NCBI GenBank assembly: GCA_964498255.1
Contig: CAZCGW010000002.1
Coordinates: forward strand, 83,672 to 147,671
Length of the DNA stretch: 64,000 bases
Direction of reading: 5' to 3'
Origin: Fluviibacter sp964498255
GTDB lineage: Bacteria; Pseudomonadota; Gammaproteobacteria; Burkholderiales; Rhodocyclaceae
In this document: in pieces, positions 40,070 to 49,690 of the stretch
Numbering within the stretch: the stretch's first letter is position 1
Layout of the letters: each line of letters begins with the position of its first letter
Notes under the pieces: model-generated
What the model saw: only the letters and a program-made list of their open reading frames with translations
The model's database searches: none
Told to the model about the DNA's origin: nothing
Program-made: the position numbers and the translations under genes

Positions 40070-41446
40070 TTAGAAAGGTAGTTTGCCGCCAAACATCGAC
40101 TTGGCGCCTCTCATCATCTTCATCATGCCGCCCTTGCCTTTGAACATGCTGCCGAACTGCTTCATCATCTTCTGCGTCTGTTCGAACTGATTCAAAAGAC
40201 GATTCACTTCCTGCACCTGCACGCCTGCGCCCATAGCGATACGACGTTTGCGGCTGGCTTTGATCAATTCTGGTTTGGTCCGTTCATCCGGCGTCATGCT
40301 ATCGATGATGCCCTGAATCCTTTTAGACATCTTCTCGTCGCTACCGGCCGGCATATTGGCCGCCGCTTCTGCAAACTTGGCGGGCAATTTATCCATAAGT
40401 GCCGTCATGCCACCCATCTGGCGCATCTGAGCCACCTGCGCGCGAAAATCATTCAGATCAAAGCCTTTGCCGGATTTGATCTTCTGCGCCATCGCCTGCG
40501 CCTGATCCATATCGACCTGCTGCGAGGCCGCTTCGACCAGCGACAGAATATCGCCCATGCCCAGAATACGGGAAGCCATACGATCCGGATAAAACGGCTC
40601 CAGCCCATCCAGCTTTTCGGCAACGCCGACAAACTTAATCGGCTTTCCAGTCACGGCACGCACTGACAAAGCCGCACCGCCTCGGGCATCACCATCCAGC
40701 TTGGTCAGCACCACGCCCGTGAGCGGCAAAGCTTCATTAAAGGCCTTGGCCGTATTAACGGCATCCTGCCCCAACATGGCGTCAACGACAAAAAGGGTTT
40801 CGATCGGATCCAGCTGTGCATGTAGCGCCTTGATCTCAGCCATCATGGCTTCATCGATGGCCAGACGACCAGCCGTATCGACGATCAGTACTTCTTCGTG
40901 ATGTTTGCGCGCCCAATCCACAGCCGCAGCGGCGATGTCTGCCGGCTTCTGATCTGGCGACGATGGGAAAAAGCTTGCGCCTACCTGCTCTGCCACATGC
41001 TTCAACTGATCAATAGCGGCCGGACGATAAACGTCACACGACACCACCATCACTTTTTTCTTCTGATGCTGCTTAAGCCAGCGCGCCAGCTTACCCACGG
41101 TGGTCGTTTTACCCGCACCCTGCAGGCCCGCCATAAGAATGATGGCCGGTGGCTGCTGGTTTAGTGCCAGCGGTACCTGGGCTTCCCCCATCAGCTGCTT
41201 CAGCTGCTCATGCACAACCCCGACAAAGGCCTGACCCGGTGTTAGAGAGCCAACGACATCCTCACCCAGCGCTTTTTCTTTCACCTGGGCAACAAAATCC
41301 TTCACCACCGGCAGCGACACATCGGCTTCCAGCAGTGCCATGCGCACTTCACGCAATGCATCGCCAATATTGGCTTCGGTCATGCGGGCTTCGCCTCGCA
41401 TGGTTTTCATCACACGGCCAAGCCGTTGGGTCAGATTTTCCAGCAT
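40070..41446 (-). CDS. ffh: Signal recognition particle protein Ffh
   Basis: This GTPase binds signal sequences and 4.5S RNA for delivery to the SecYEG translocon. It has 458 residues. The G domain has GLQGAGKTTTVGKLA, DTAGRLAIDE and TKLDGDARGGAALS. The methionine-rich M domain runs from about residue 320 (MRQMGGMTALMDKLP) to the tail GGMMKMMRGAKSMFGG. It is divergent from the cytochrome assembly gene at 41495. Confidence 0.97.
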   Translation of the reverse strand: MLENLTQRLGRVMKTMRGEARMTEANIGDALREVRMALLEADVSLPVVKDFVAQVKEKALGEDVVGSLTPGQAFVGVVHEQLKQLMGEAQVPLALNQQPPAIILMAGLQGAGKTTTVGKLARWLKQHQKKKVMVVSCDVYRPAAIDQLKHVAEQVGASFFPSSPDQKPADIAAAAVDWARKHHEEVLIVDTAGRLAIDEAMMAEIKALHAQLDPIETLFVVDAMLGQDAVNTAKAFNEALPLTGVVLTKLDGDARGGAALSVRAVTGKPIKFVGVAEKLDGLEPFYPDRMASRILGMGDILSLVEAASQQVDMDQAQAMAQKIKSGKGFDLNDFRAQVAQMRQMGGMTALMDKLPAKFAEAAANMPAGSDEKMSKRIQGIIDSMTPDERTKPELIKASRKRRIAMGAGVQVQEVNRLLNQFEQTQKMMKQFGSMFKGKGGMMKMMRGAKSMFGGKLPF

Positions 41447-41494
41447 TGATCAGTCTCGGACATTTGTACGGGGCACATGATATAAATAGAGCCT

Positions 41495-42376
41495 ATGTCG
41501 ACAATTGTATCGCTTCCCTTCCCGCTCGCGACGTTACTAACGATCATCGCTGCCTTGGCCTATGGTTTACTCAGCTGGCAGGTTCTTCGACAGGTCGCCC
41601 GCCAATCGGGCTCAAAACTCGCCCAGAGCCTCAGTAACCAGGCCGAAAACCGGTCTTCTGCCGGCGTGACACCGGCGCTTCTGGGCTTTGCGATTGCGGT
41701 GCACGCAGCAGCGCTGTATCTGGATATGTTTGGCGGTGGCACGGTGCGCTTTTCCTTTGCGCTCACCATTTCCGTAATTCTGTGGCTGGCCGTAGTGCTC
41801 CACGGGTTCGAAAGCCTTGCCTACCAGCAACGCGGCTTATTGGCGCTGATTCTGCCTACCGCCTGTGCTGGCGTACTGTTACCGCTGATTTTTCCAGTCG
41901 AGCACCCACTCATACACATTGATGCCTGGCTCTTCCGCCTGCATTTCATTCTGGCCATGCTGGCTTATGGCGTATTTTTACTGGCAACGTTGCAAGCCTG
42001 TCTGCTCTGGATTGCTGAACGGGAACTGCACGACCCGGCTCGCCTGAGCACTGTACGCCGGTTCCCCCCGCTGCTGCGCATGGAAAACCTGCTTTTCCGC
42101 ATGCTCAGCATCGCTTTTCTGTTGCTCACGGCCTCTCTGGCCAGCGGCCTGCTGGTTTCGGAGCAACTTACCGGTTCGTGGATTCGTGCCGATCACAAAA
42201 CCATCTTTGCCGGCCTATCCTGGCTCATCTTCGGTGCCTTACTGCTAGGTCGAAAACTCCGTGGCTGGCGCGGAAAAAAAGCAACGGCCTGGACAATCGC
42301 CGGCTTTGTGATGTTATTGCTTGCCTATGTAGGCAGCCGTTTCGTGCTGGAAATTATTCTTAACCGATCTGTATGA
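41495..42376 (+). CDS. CcsA/YpjD-type cytochrome c assembly membrane protein
   Basis: This 293-residue protein has about eight membrane helices and the haem-handling region characteristic of the CcsA/CcmC-like family (WLFRLHFILAMLAYGVFLLA, LRADHKTIFAGLSWLIFG pattern). YpjD-type members are found beside ffh in many proteobacteria and have no proven role. The stop overlaps the next gene's ATG (ATGA), coupling it with pilB. Confidence 0.88.
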   Translation: MSTIVSLPFPLATLLTIIAALAYGLLSWQVLRQVARQSGSKLAQSLSNQAENRSSAGVTPALLGFAIAVHAAALYLDMFGGGTVRFSFALTISVILWLAVVLHGFESLAYQQRGLLALILPTACAGVLLPLIFPVEHPLIHIDAWLFRLHFILAMLAYGVFLLATLQACLLWIAERELHDPARLSTVRRFPPLLRMENLLFRMLSIAFLLLTASLASGLLVSEQLTGSWIRADHKTIFAGLSWLIFGALLLGRKLRGWRGKKATAWTIAGFVMLLLAYVGSRFVLEIILNRSV

Positions 42377-44025
42377 GCACCCTAGCCCGCGCACTGGTAC
42401 AAAGCGGGCTAGCCCCCGAAGCGGTCATTGAACGTTGTCTGCTGCGCGCACAACAACGACAGACCAGTCTACCCGCCGAACTGGTTGCCGATACGATCAT
42501 TGATGCGGCAACGATTGCCCAATTTATCGAATCAGATTTCGGCTTTCCGCGCATCGAAATTGAACGCCCTTACCCGGCCTATCCAGAGGTCGGTTTGGCG
42601 CCTAACCCCCGCTACCAACCGATTGGTTTATCTGGCCAACGCTTGCAACTGGGGATGGCAGACCCCACCGATGACAAACTGATCAATGCCTTACGTTTTC
42701 AAACCGGGTTAGAAATTGAACCTTGCGTGGTGGACGTATCGCAACTGGCCGAATATGCCGCAGCGGCTAAAAGCAGACCGCCCGAATCCGCATCCACACA
42801 TACACGCATTGCCACAGAGCAGGCTGTTGACGAAGCGCCCGTCGTCCGTTTTCTACAAAAGACCCTCAGCATCGCCATCGAACGTGGTGCCTCTGATATT
42901 CACTTCGAACCCTACGAAAACACCTACCGGATACGCTATCGAATTGATGGCCGATTACAGACACAAGAAGCGCCCCCCGACGATTTTCGTGACAGGCTGG
43001 CTTCTCGTTTGAAAATTCTTTCCCGCCTGGATATCGCTGAAAAACGTTTGCCTCAGGATGGCCAATTACAGGGACAAACCGATGACGGCACCCTGGTCGA
43101 CCTGCGAATCAGCACCATGCCCACGCTTTACGGTGAAAAGATCGTTTTGCGTATTCTGGACCGTCAGGATGCGCGCCTGGGACTCAATGAAATTGGCCTT
43201 TCGCCGACCCAACAACACCAGTTAAGCGAAGCTATCCACCAACCTAGCGGCATGGTTCTGGTAACGGGACCAACCGGTTCTGGCAAAACCGTTACCCTCT
43301 ACGCCTGCCTTAATGCATTGAATCAACCCGGCGTTAACATTGCCACGGTAGAAGATCCGGTAGAAATCCCGGTAGTAGGCATCAATCAAGTCAACATTGA
43401 TGAACGTACCGGGCTCACTTTCGCCGTTGCGCTCCGCGCATTTATGCGCCAGGATCCGGATATCCTGATGGTTGGGGAAATCCGTGATGCCGAAACTGCA
43501 GAAACTTCTCTGAAAGCTGCGCAAACTGGCCACCTGGTGCTTTCTACCCTGCACACCCGATCGGCGCCCGCCACGCTTGAACGCCTACTGCAACTGGGCC
43601 TGCCCAATTACGGCGTTGCCGGTAGCGTTCTACTCATCGTAGCCCAGCGTCTGGTTCGCCGCCTATGTGAATGCCGTACCGCCGATGACGCTGATTCAAC
43701 GCTGCTACAAGACGCAGGTTTTACGACCGATGAATTAAATCAACGAGCACGCGGTGCCTGGACGCTCTACAAAGCAGCGGGTTGCGCCAAATGCCACCAC
43801 ACCGGCTACAAAGGCCGGGTCGGCGTCTTTGAAGTGATGCAGGTATCTCCTGCGCTACAGCAATTAATGCTCAACAACGCAAGCACGAAAGATATTGCCC
43901 AGCAGGCACAGCGCGATGGTGTATCTAGCCTGCGCCGTGCCGGCCTGGAGAAGGCGATCGCAGGCATAACCTCTCTGTCGGAAGTGCTGGCAGAAACCGA
44001 ACACGGTACAGATCGTGGTGACTAA
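42373..44025 (+). CDS. pilB: Type IV pilus assembly ATPase PilB (GspE/PulE family)
   Basis: This 550-residue hexameric ATPase would power pilus extension. The N-terminal MshEN-like part (1-140) is followed by the T2SSE core with Walker A GPTGSGKT, Asp box DPDILMVGEIRDAETAETS, His box LSTLHTRSAPATLERLLQLG and a four-cysteine zinc site (CECRTADD and CAKCHHTG). It overlaps the pilC start by 11 bp. Unlike many genomes, the prepilin peptidase gene pilD does not follow. A GspE role in type II secretion is less likely but possible. Confidence 0.85.
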   Translation: MSTLARALVQSGLAPEAVIERCLLRAQQRQTSLPAELVADTIIDAATIAQFIESDFGFPRIEIERPYPAYPEVGLAPNPRYQPIGLSGQRLQLGMADPTDDKLINALRFQTGLEIEPCVVDVSQLAEYAAAAKSRPPESASTHTRIATEQAVDEAPVVRFLQKTLSIAIERGASDIHFEPYENTYRIRYRIDGRLQTQEAPPDDFRDRLASRLKILSRLDIAEKRLPQDGQLQGQTDDGTLVDLRISTMPTLYGEKIVLRILDRQDARLGLNEIGLSPTQQHQLSEAIHQPSGMVLVTGPTGSGKTVTLYACLNALNQPGVNIATVEDPVEIPVVGINQVNIDERTGLTFAVALRAFMRQDPDILMVGEIRDAETAETSLKAAQTGHLVLSTLHTRSAPATLERLLQLGLPNYGVAGSVLLIVAQRLVRRLCECRTADDADSTLLQDAGFTTDELNQRARGAWTLYKAAGCAKCHHTGYKGRVGVFEVMQVSPALQQLMLNNASTKDIAQQAQRDGVSSLRRAGLEKAIAGITSLSEVLAETEHGTDRGD

Positions 44026-45226
44026 AGCAGAATCAGAGGCACTGAGACGCTTTGACTGGACAGGCATTGCCCAGAACGGCACGCTGCTCAAAGGAGAAAT
44101 CCGTGCTGCCAATGATATGCGGGCCAGAGTGGCACTGCGTCAACGCGGCATCACACCGATCAAACTGGCGAGGCCATGGCGCCGGCAACCTGGCTTATCC
44201 CGCAAAACGATCAGCCTGATACTGCGTCAACTTGCCACACTGATTCACGCAGGCGTACCCCTGCTGGCCGCCATGGAGCTGCTTGCAAAAAGTCAGGATC
44301 ACGCTGCAGCCAGCCAGACATTGCTGCAAATGCGCACGGATCTGCAGATGGGGTCTTCTTTAGCCCAGGCCATGCAGCAGCACCCTGAGGCTTTTGATAC
44401 GCTGACCTGCACGCTCGTGGCTGCCGGCGAGCAATCCGGGCTTCTGGACGTGATGCTTGATCGTATCGCCAACTATCACGAAAAAATGCAGGCGATCAAA
44501 GGCAAGATTCGAAGTGCACTGGCTTACCCGATTGCCATTCTGGGCATTGCGTTTACCGTTAGCCTGTTACTGCTCTGGCTCGTTGTCCCTGCATTTGAAC
44601 AAAGTTTTTCGAGTTTTGGTGCAGCGCTGCCATGGCCTACCCAGCTGATGATTGACGGATCAAATGCACTGCGGGAGTACGGCTTTTTTGCTTTAGGGTT
44701 GTTAGGCATTGCTGGCTATGCGCTTTATCGGCAATGGCAAACAAACCCCGCCTGGCAAACCAGAACCGATCAATGGTTACTGCGTTTGCCCATACTGGGT
44801 GGTTTGTTCCAGAAAGCAGCACTCGCCCGCTGGAGCCAGACGCTCGCCAGCCTGATTAGTGCAGGCATTCCGCTGCTCGATGCATTAGGTCCGGCAGGAG
44901 ATACAGCAGGCAACCAATGCTTTATCGGTGCATCACGAAAAATCCGGCTGCAGTTACAACAGGGCGCCAGCCTGTCCACAGCCATGCGGCAGCAAACGGT
45001 TTTTAGCGCTTTACCTATACAGATGGTGGCTATCGGCGAAGAATCTGGTGCGCTGGACGATATGCTCAGAAAAGTAGCAGACATCTACGAGCGCGAGGTC
45101 AATGACCTTGTCAGCATGCTCAGCAGCCTCCTGGAACCCCTGATGATGGTCGTTCTAGGGCTCATTATCGGCAGCATGGTCGTTGCCATGTATCTACCGA
45201 TATTCCAGCTGGGCAATGTGCTTTAA
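44015..45226 (+). CDS. pilC: Type IV pilus inner-membrane platform protein PilC (GspF family)
   Basis: This 403-residue protein has two repeats of the GspF domain (about 70-195 and 270-395), each with a proline/leucine-rich membrane helix. Conserved stretches include LRQLATLIHAGVPLLAAMELL, VAAGEQSGLLDVMLDRIANY and IGEESGALDDMLRKVADIYE. It starts at GTG inside the end of pilB. PilC links the ATPase to the growing pilus. The operon ends after this gene. Confidence 0.88.
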   Translation: MVTKAESEALRRFDWTGIAQNGTLLKGEIRAANDMRARVALRQRGITPIKLARPWRRQPGLSRKTISLILRQLATLIHAGVPLLAAMELLAKSQDHAAASQTLLQMRTDLQMGSSLAQAMQQHPEAFDTLTCTLVAAGEQSGLLDVMLDRIANYHEKMQAIKGKIRSALAYPIAILGIAFTVSLLLLWLVVPAFEQSFSSFGAALPWPTQLMIDGSNALREYGFFALGLLGIAGYALYRQWQTNPAWQTRTDQWLLRLPILGGLFQKAALARWSQTLASLISAGIPLLDALGPAGDTAGNQCFIGASRKIRLQLQQGASLSTAMRQQTVFSALPIQMVAIGEESGALDDMLRKVADIYEREVNDLVSMLSSLLEPLMMVVLGLIIGSMVVAMYLPIFQLGNVL

Positions 45227-45256
45227 GATCACCTACAGAAATCGCTGCGAGTCCGC

Positions 45257-45262
45257 TATAAT
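45257..45262 (+). promoter_or_regulatory. Consensus -10 box before DUF502-aspS
   Basis: A perfect TATAAT lies 39 bp upstream of the DUF502 ATG, after the pilC stop. The -35 region is weak (CTACAG at 18-bp spacing). It probably starts the DUF502-aspS transcript. Confidence 0.6.
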
Positions 45263-45301
45263 CAAGGGTTTGGAACCTATCTGCCGCATCGCGGCGAACG
45301 A

Positions 45302-45952
45302 ATGAAACGCTACTTCATTACCGGCCTGCTGATCTGGGCGCCTCTGGGCATCACGCTCTGGGTTCTGTCGTTCATTCTCGGCATGATGGATCAGTCAATC
45401 ATGCTGTTGCCGAACGCATGGCAGCCCCGCGCCCTTGTAGGCTTCAACATCCCCGGTGTTGGTGCCGTAATGACGCTGCTCGTCGTGTTCATTACCGGAC
45501 TCCTCACCGCCAATTTTATCGGCCAGCGCCTGGTTCGCTGGTGGGAAGCCCTGTTGCATCGTATCCCTGTCGTTCGTTCTATCTATCAGAGCGTCAAACA
45601 GATTTCAGACACAGTATTTTCTCCGTCTGGCCAGGCATTCCGTCAGGCAGTACTCGTACAGTATCCAAGGCAGGGCAGCTGGACTATCGGCTTTCTGACC
45701 GGCACACCCGGTGGTGAGATCGCTGATCGCCTCGGCGACAATATGGTGAGTCTTTACGTGCCCACGACCCCGAATCCGACTTCCGGCTTCTTTCTCATGG
45801 TGCCCAAGTCCGATGTGCTCGAACTCGACATGTCGGTTGAAGATGCCCTGAAATACCTAATCTCCATGGGCGTAGTCGCACCGACCACGCTGCCTGTTAA
45901 AACACCAGAAACCATTTCTATCCAAACCGCCGATACCTACGTTGGCGACTGA
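45302..45952 (+). CDS. DUF502 membrane protein
   Basis: This 216-residue protein has two N-terminal membrane helices (FITGLLIWAPLGITLWVLS and FNIPGVGAVMTLLVVFITG) and a soluble beta-rich domain with IPVVRSIYQSVKQ and VSLYVPTTPNPTSGFFLMVP. DUF502 proteins are conserved in betaproteobacteria directly upstream of aspS; the function is unknown. It lies 31 bp before aspS. Confidence 0.92.
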   Translation: MKRYFITGLLIWAPLGITLWVLSFILGMMDQSIMLLPNAWQPRALVGFNIPGVGAVMTLLVVFITGLLTANFIGQRLVRWWEALLHRIPVVRSIYQSVKQISDTVFSPSGQAFRQAVLVQYPRQGSWTIGFLTGTPGGEIADRLGDNMVSLYVPTTPNPTSGFFLMVPKSDVLELDMSVEDALKYLISMGVVAPTTLPVKTPETISIQTADTYVGD

Positions 45953-45983
45953 TTTCCACTCTTGAAGAAAAGCAATACATCTC

Positions 45984-47792
45984 ATGCGTACTCATTACTG
46001 TAGCGACCTCAATCCTTCGCTCAACGAACAGATCGTCACCCTGTGTGGCTGGGCACACCGTCGTCGCGACCATGGCGGCGTGATCTTTATCGATCTGCGT
46101 GATCGCTCAGGCCTAGCGCAAGTTGTCTGCGATCCGGATCGTGCCGACATGTTTGCCATTGCCGAATCCGTGCGCGGTGAATTCTGTCTAAAGATTACCG
46201 GCAAAGTGCGCCCACGCCCTGCCGGCACCGAAAACACGACGCTGGCTTCCGGTGGCATCGAAGTCTTGTGCCATGAAATTGAAGTGCTCAACGCTTCCGT
46301 CACGCCACCGTTCCAGGTTGATGAAGAACATCTGTCAGAAACGGTTCGCCTGACCCACCGCGTGATTGATCTGCGTCGCCCTGCCATGCAAAAGAATCTG
46401 CAACTGCGCTATCGCGTTGCTCGCGCTTTCCGTCGCTACCTTGATGACAATGGTTTCATCGATATTGAAACGCCGATGCTCACCAAATCGACACCAGAAG
46501 GCGCCCGCGACTATCTGGTGCCTTCGCGCGTGCACGATGGTCAGTTCTTCGCGCTGCCACAATCGCCACAGCTGTTCAAACAGCTGCTGATGGTGGCAGG
46601 CTTCGATCGCTACTATCAGATCGTTAAATGCTTCCGTGACGAAGATCTGCGCGCAGATCGTCAACCCGAATTTACCCAGGTCGATATCGAAACCTCATTC
46701 CTGAGCGAAGAAGAGATCATGGGCCTGACGGAAGGCCTGATCCGTTACGTCTTCAAAGACGCTATGGATGTCGACCTGCCGAATCCATTCCCACGCATGT
46801 CGTATGCCGAAGCCATGGCACGTTTTGGTTCTGATAAGCCGGACATGCGCGTGACCCTGGAACTGACTGACGTGACCGATGCGGTTGCTGATGTAGCCTT
46901 CAAGGTATTCAGCGGCCCGGCTACCACCGGTGGTCGCGTGGCTGCCATGCGCATCCCGGGTGGCGCCACCCTGACCCGTGGCGAGATCGACGAATACACT
47001 AAATTTGTGGGCATCTACGGTGCCAAGGGCCTGGCCTACATCAAGGTTAACGATGCCTCGCAGCCGAACGAGACCGGTCTGCAATCACCTATCGTCAAGA
47101 ACCTGAACGAAACGGCACTCAAGACCATTCTGGAACGTACCGGCGCCGAGAGTGGCGACCTGATCTTCTTTGGCGCCGACAAGACCAAGGTCGTCAACGA
47201 TGCACTGGGTGCCCTACGCGTCAAGATTGGCCACGAAAAGAACTTCATGAACGGTACCGTCTGGGCACCGATCTGGATCGTTGACTTCCCGATGTTCGAA
47301 TATGACGAAGATGACAAGCGCTGGAACGCCTGTCACCACCCGTTCACCAGCCCGAAAGACAACCACATCGATCTGCTCGCCTCTGATCCGGGTAAATGTC
47401 TGGCCAAGGCCTACGACATTGCGCTGAATGGTTGGGAAATCGGCGGCGGTTCAGTCCGTATCCACCGCGCCGATGTGCAGGAAAAAGTATTCAGCGCCCT
47501 CGGTATCAACGAAGAAGAACAGAAACAGAAATTCGGCTTCCTGCTCGACGCACTCAAATACGGTGCACCACCGCATGGTGGCCTGGCCTTTGGTCTGGAT
47601 CGTATTGTGACGATGATGACCGGTGCCGAATCAATTCGTGACGTGATTGCCTTCCCGAAAACGCAGCGTGCCCAATGTCTGCTGACCGATGCGCCGTCCC
47701 CTGTGGACGAAAAGCAACTGCGCGAGCTGCACATCCGTTTGCGTCAGCCCGTTGCTCAGCCGACGCCTGCTGACGCTAAAGCGCCAGCTTAA
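45984..47792 (+). CDS. aspS: Aspartyl-tRNA synthetase
   Basis: This is a class II synthetase of 602 residues with the bacterial layout. The N-terminal OB-fold binds the anticodon (VTLCGWAHRRRDHGGVIFIDL). The core has motif 1 near VARAFRRYLDDNGFIDIETP, motif 2 at FRDEDLRADRQPEFTQVD and motif 3 GLAFGLDRIVTMM. The inserted GAD domain occupies about residues 300-420. Whether it is discriminating or also charges tRNA-Asn cannot be decided here. It follows DUF502. Confidence 0.97.
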   Translation: MRTHYCSDLNPSLNEQIVTLCGWAHRRRDHGGVIFIDLRDRSGLAQVVCDPDRADMFAIAESVRGEFCLKITGKVRPRPAGTENTTLASGGIEVLCHEIEVLNASVTPPFQVDEEHLSETVRLTHRVIDLRRPAMQKNLQLRYRVARAFRRYLDDNGFIDIETPMLTKSTPEGARDYLVPSRVHDGQFFALPQSPQLFKQLLMVAGFDRYYQIVKCFRDEDLRADRQPEFTQVDIETSFLSEEEIMGLTEGLIRYVFKDAMDVDLPNPFPRMSYAEAMARFGSDKPDMRVTLELTDVTDAVADVAFKVFSGPATTGGRVAAMRIPGGATLTRGEIDEYTKFVGIYGAKGLAYIKVNDASQPNETGLQSPIVKNLNETALKTILERTGAESGDLIFFGADKTKVVNDALGALRVKIGHEKNFMNGTVWAPIWIVDFPMFEYDEDDKRWNACHHPFTSPKDNHIDLLASDPGKCLAKAYDIALNGWEIGGGSVRIHRADVQEKVFSALGINEEEQKQKFGFLLDALKYGAPPHGGLAFGLDRIVTMMTGAESIRDVIAFPKTQRAQCLLTDAPSPVDEKQLRELHIRLRQPVAQPTPADAKAPA

Positions 47793-47819
47793 CGCTGACC
47801 CCCTGCTGCGTCTGCTCAC

Positions 47820-48263
47820 GTGAACCCAGCAGCTTTCGCCCGCCTACTCGTAGATTTCGAGCGGGCGGGCGTTTACCATCTCACGCCCGGTGGAATGGAT
47901 GCGCTACCAGAGGCTTGCGCCCAAGCGGATCTGCAACTTATTCGCGTATCCCTCAATGAAACACCCAAAATGGCCGAGGCCCTGGCGACACTGACTAAAT
48001 CAACGCAGTGTCCGGCCCGTGAAGGGGCGCACCTCGACGATCTTGCTGAAATGCTCAGCGACTTTTCCTGGCTTCCCGCAAGCGGCTATGTCTTACTCGT
48101 CGAAGATGCCGACAATCTGATCGCCTCGGAACCCACCGGTGTTCAGAAGCTACTGGAATCGTTTCAGGCGGCTAACCATCACTGGCAAGCGCAGGAAGTG
48201 CCCTTCTGGGCTTTTATAGGACTACGCGGCGATGGCATAGCCCTGTTGCCGATGATTGGCTAA
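47820..48263 (+). CDS. Barstar-like protein
   Basis: A 147-residue protein, starting at GTG, resembles barstar (barnase inhibitor)-related proteins. An N-terminal strand-helix unit leads to REGAHLDDLAEMLSDFSWLP, which matches the barstar LDDLxxxLxWP pattern. No barnase-type ribonuclease gene is adjacent, so a toxin-antitoxin role is not supported. It lies between aspS and nudB, and its stop is followed five bases later by the nudB GTG. Confidence 0.7.
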   Translation: MNPAAFARLLVDFERAGVYHLTPGGMDALPEACAQADLQLIRVSLNETPKMAEALATLTKSTQCPAREGAHLDDLAEMLSDFSWLPASGYVLLVEDADNLIASEPTGVQKLLESFQAANHHWQAQEVPFWAFIGLRGDGIALLPMIG

Positions 48264-48267
48264 ACGA

Positions 48268-48714
48268 GTGGCTACCGTTTTCAAGCGCCCCGAGTCTGTA
48301 CTGGTGGTGATTTACACCCCTGATTTGCAGGTACTGCTATTAGAGCGGGCCAAACACCCCGGCTACTGGCAATCGGTTACCGGAAGCCGCGAAGAGGCAG
48401 AATCCTTTGTCGAGACCGCCTGCCGCGAAGTTGCCGAGGAAACAGGGGTGCAGATCAACGCGTCAGCGCTTGAGATCTGGCCTGGTGAGAATGTATACGA
48501 AATCATGCCGGAATGGCGGCACCGCTACGCACCAGAGGTCACCCATAATCGTGAACGGGTATTTTCACTTTGCCTGCCCAACACCTGTGATATCAAACCA
48601 TCTCCGACAGAGCACCGCGCATGGCGCTGGGCGCCTGCACAGGAGGCGGCCGACGCCTGCTTTTCAGCCAGTAATCGTGACGCTATTCTCGCGATCATCC
48701 ACAAATCTTCCTGA
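48268..48714 (+). CDS. nudB: Dihydroneopterin triphosphate diphosphatase
   Basis: NudB removes pyrophosphate from dihydroneopterin triphosphate in folate synthesis. It has about 148 residues from GTG-48268 (MATVFKRPESVLVVIYTPD), which matches the family start; a TTG four codons earlier is possible. The Nudix box is GSREEAESFVETACREVAEE-type with WQSVTGS before it, and HNRERVFSLCLP and EHRAWRWAP follow. It is in an aspS-barstar-nudB series. Confidence 0.9.
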   Translation: MATVFKRPESVLVVIYTPDLQVLLLERAKHPGYWQSVTGSREEAESFVETACREVAEETGVQINASALEIWPGENVYEIMPEWRHRYAPEVTHNRERVFSLCLPNTCDIKPSPTEHRAWRWAPAQEAADACFSASNRDAILAIIHKSS

Positions 48715-48721
48715 TACGGCT

Positions 48722-48749
48722 TTGCGATCACAGTCTTGCTCGCTACAAT
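48722..48749 (+). promoter_or_regulatory. Promoter of argB
   Basis: TTGCGA (48722-48727) and TACAAT (48744-48749) are 16 bp apart, 40 bp upstream of the argB ATG. No ARG-box-like repeat is obvious. Confidence 0.6.
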
Positions 48750-48789
48750 CGCCGGCATTCCCTAACCATCTCTGACCGACGGAACAACT

Positions 48790-49683
48790 ATGACCATCGC
48801 TCAACCGCACGAAAACATCGCACTCGAAGCCAAGGTTCTTGCCGAGGCATTGCCTTATCTGAAGCGTTTCCATGGCAAGACGATCGTCGTGAAGTATGGC
48901 GGCAATGCCATGACAGAAGAGCGTCTCAAGCAATCTTTTGCCAACGATGTGGTGCTACTCAAACTCGTCGGCCTCAATCCGGTGGTGGTTCATGGTGGTG
49001 GCCCACAAATCGAACAGATGCTCACCCAGGTTGGCAAAAAAGGCGAGTTCATTCAGGGTATGCGCGTCACCGATGCGGAAACCATGCGCATCGTGGAAAT
49101 GGTGCTCGGCGGCGAGGTTAACAAGGATATTGTTGGCCTAATCAATCAGAACGGCGGCAAGGCAGTCGGCCTCACCGGCAAGGACGCAGGGCTTATCCGC
49201 GCCAAGAAGCTGATGCTACCGAAGCATGGCAACCCGACTGAGCTGCTGGACATCGGCCTAGTGGGCGACATTCAGCAAATCGATCCTTCGATCGTTCATC
49301 ACTTGGTGTCTGGTGCTTTCATTCCAGTGATTGCACCGATCGGTTATGGCCCCGATGGTGAAACCTATAACATCAACGCAGATGTCGTTGCTGGCAAAAT
49401 GGCCGAAATCCTCGGCGCAGAAAAGCTGGTGCTGCTCACCAACACACCGGGAGTGCTCGACAAAGACGGCAACCTGCTTACGGGTCTAACGCCACGGGAT
49501 ATTGACGACATGGTGGCCGACGGCACCTTGTCGGGTGGCATGCTGCCAAAAATTTCATCGGCGCTAGATGCTGCCCGCAACGGCGTGAAGGGTGTGCATA
49601 TCATTGATGGCCGTGTCCCTCACGCGCTTCTGCTGGAGATTCTCACCCAGCACGGCGTAGGCACCATGATCAAATCTGCCTGA
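48790..49683 (+). CDS. argB: Acetylglutamate kinase
   Basis: ArgB phosphorylates N-acetylglutamate in arginine synthesis. It has 297 residues in the long form with an N-terminal helix typical of arginine-inhibited hexameric enzymes (EAKVLAEALPYLKRFHGKTI). Conserved sites are VKYGGNAM, VVHGGGPQIE, the ATP-binding LLTNTPGVLDKDG and a SGGMLPKI loop. It is followed after seven bases by the HAD nucleotidase gene. Confidence 0.97.
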   Translation: MTIAQPHENIALEAKVLAEALPYLKRFHGKTIVVKYGGNAMTEERLKQSFANDVVLLKLVGLNPVVVHGGGPQIEQMLTQVGKKGEFIQGMRVTDAETMRIVEMVLGGEVNKDIVGLINQNGGKAVGLTGKDAGLIRAKKLMLPKHGNPTELLDIGLVGDIQQIDPSIVHHLVSGAFIPVIAPIGYGPDGETYNINADVVAGKMAEILGAEKLVLLTNTPGVLDKDGNLLTGLTPRDIDDMVADGTLSGGMLPKISSALDAARNGVKGVHIIDGRVPHALLLEILTQHGVGTMIKSA

Positions 49684-49690
49684 ACAGCTC

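Noticed and set aside
47820..48263. Barnase-barstar type toxin-antitoxin pair
   Set aside because: Only a barstar-like gene is seen; its neighbours are aspS and nudB and no ribonuclease gene is adjacent.
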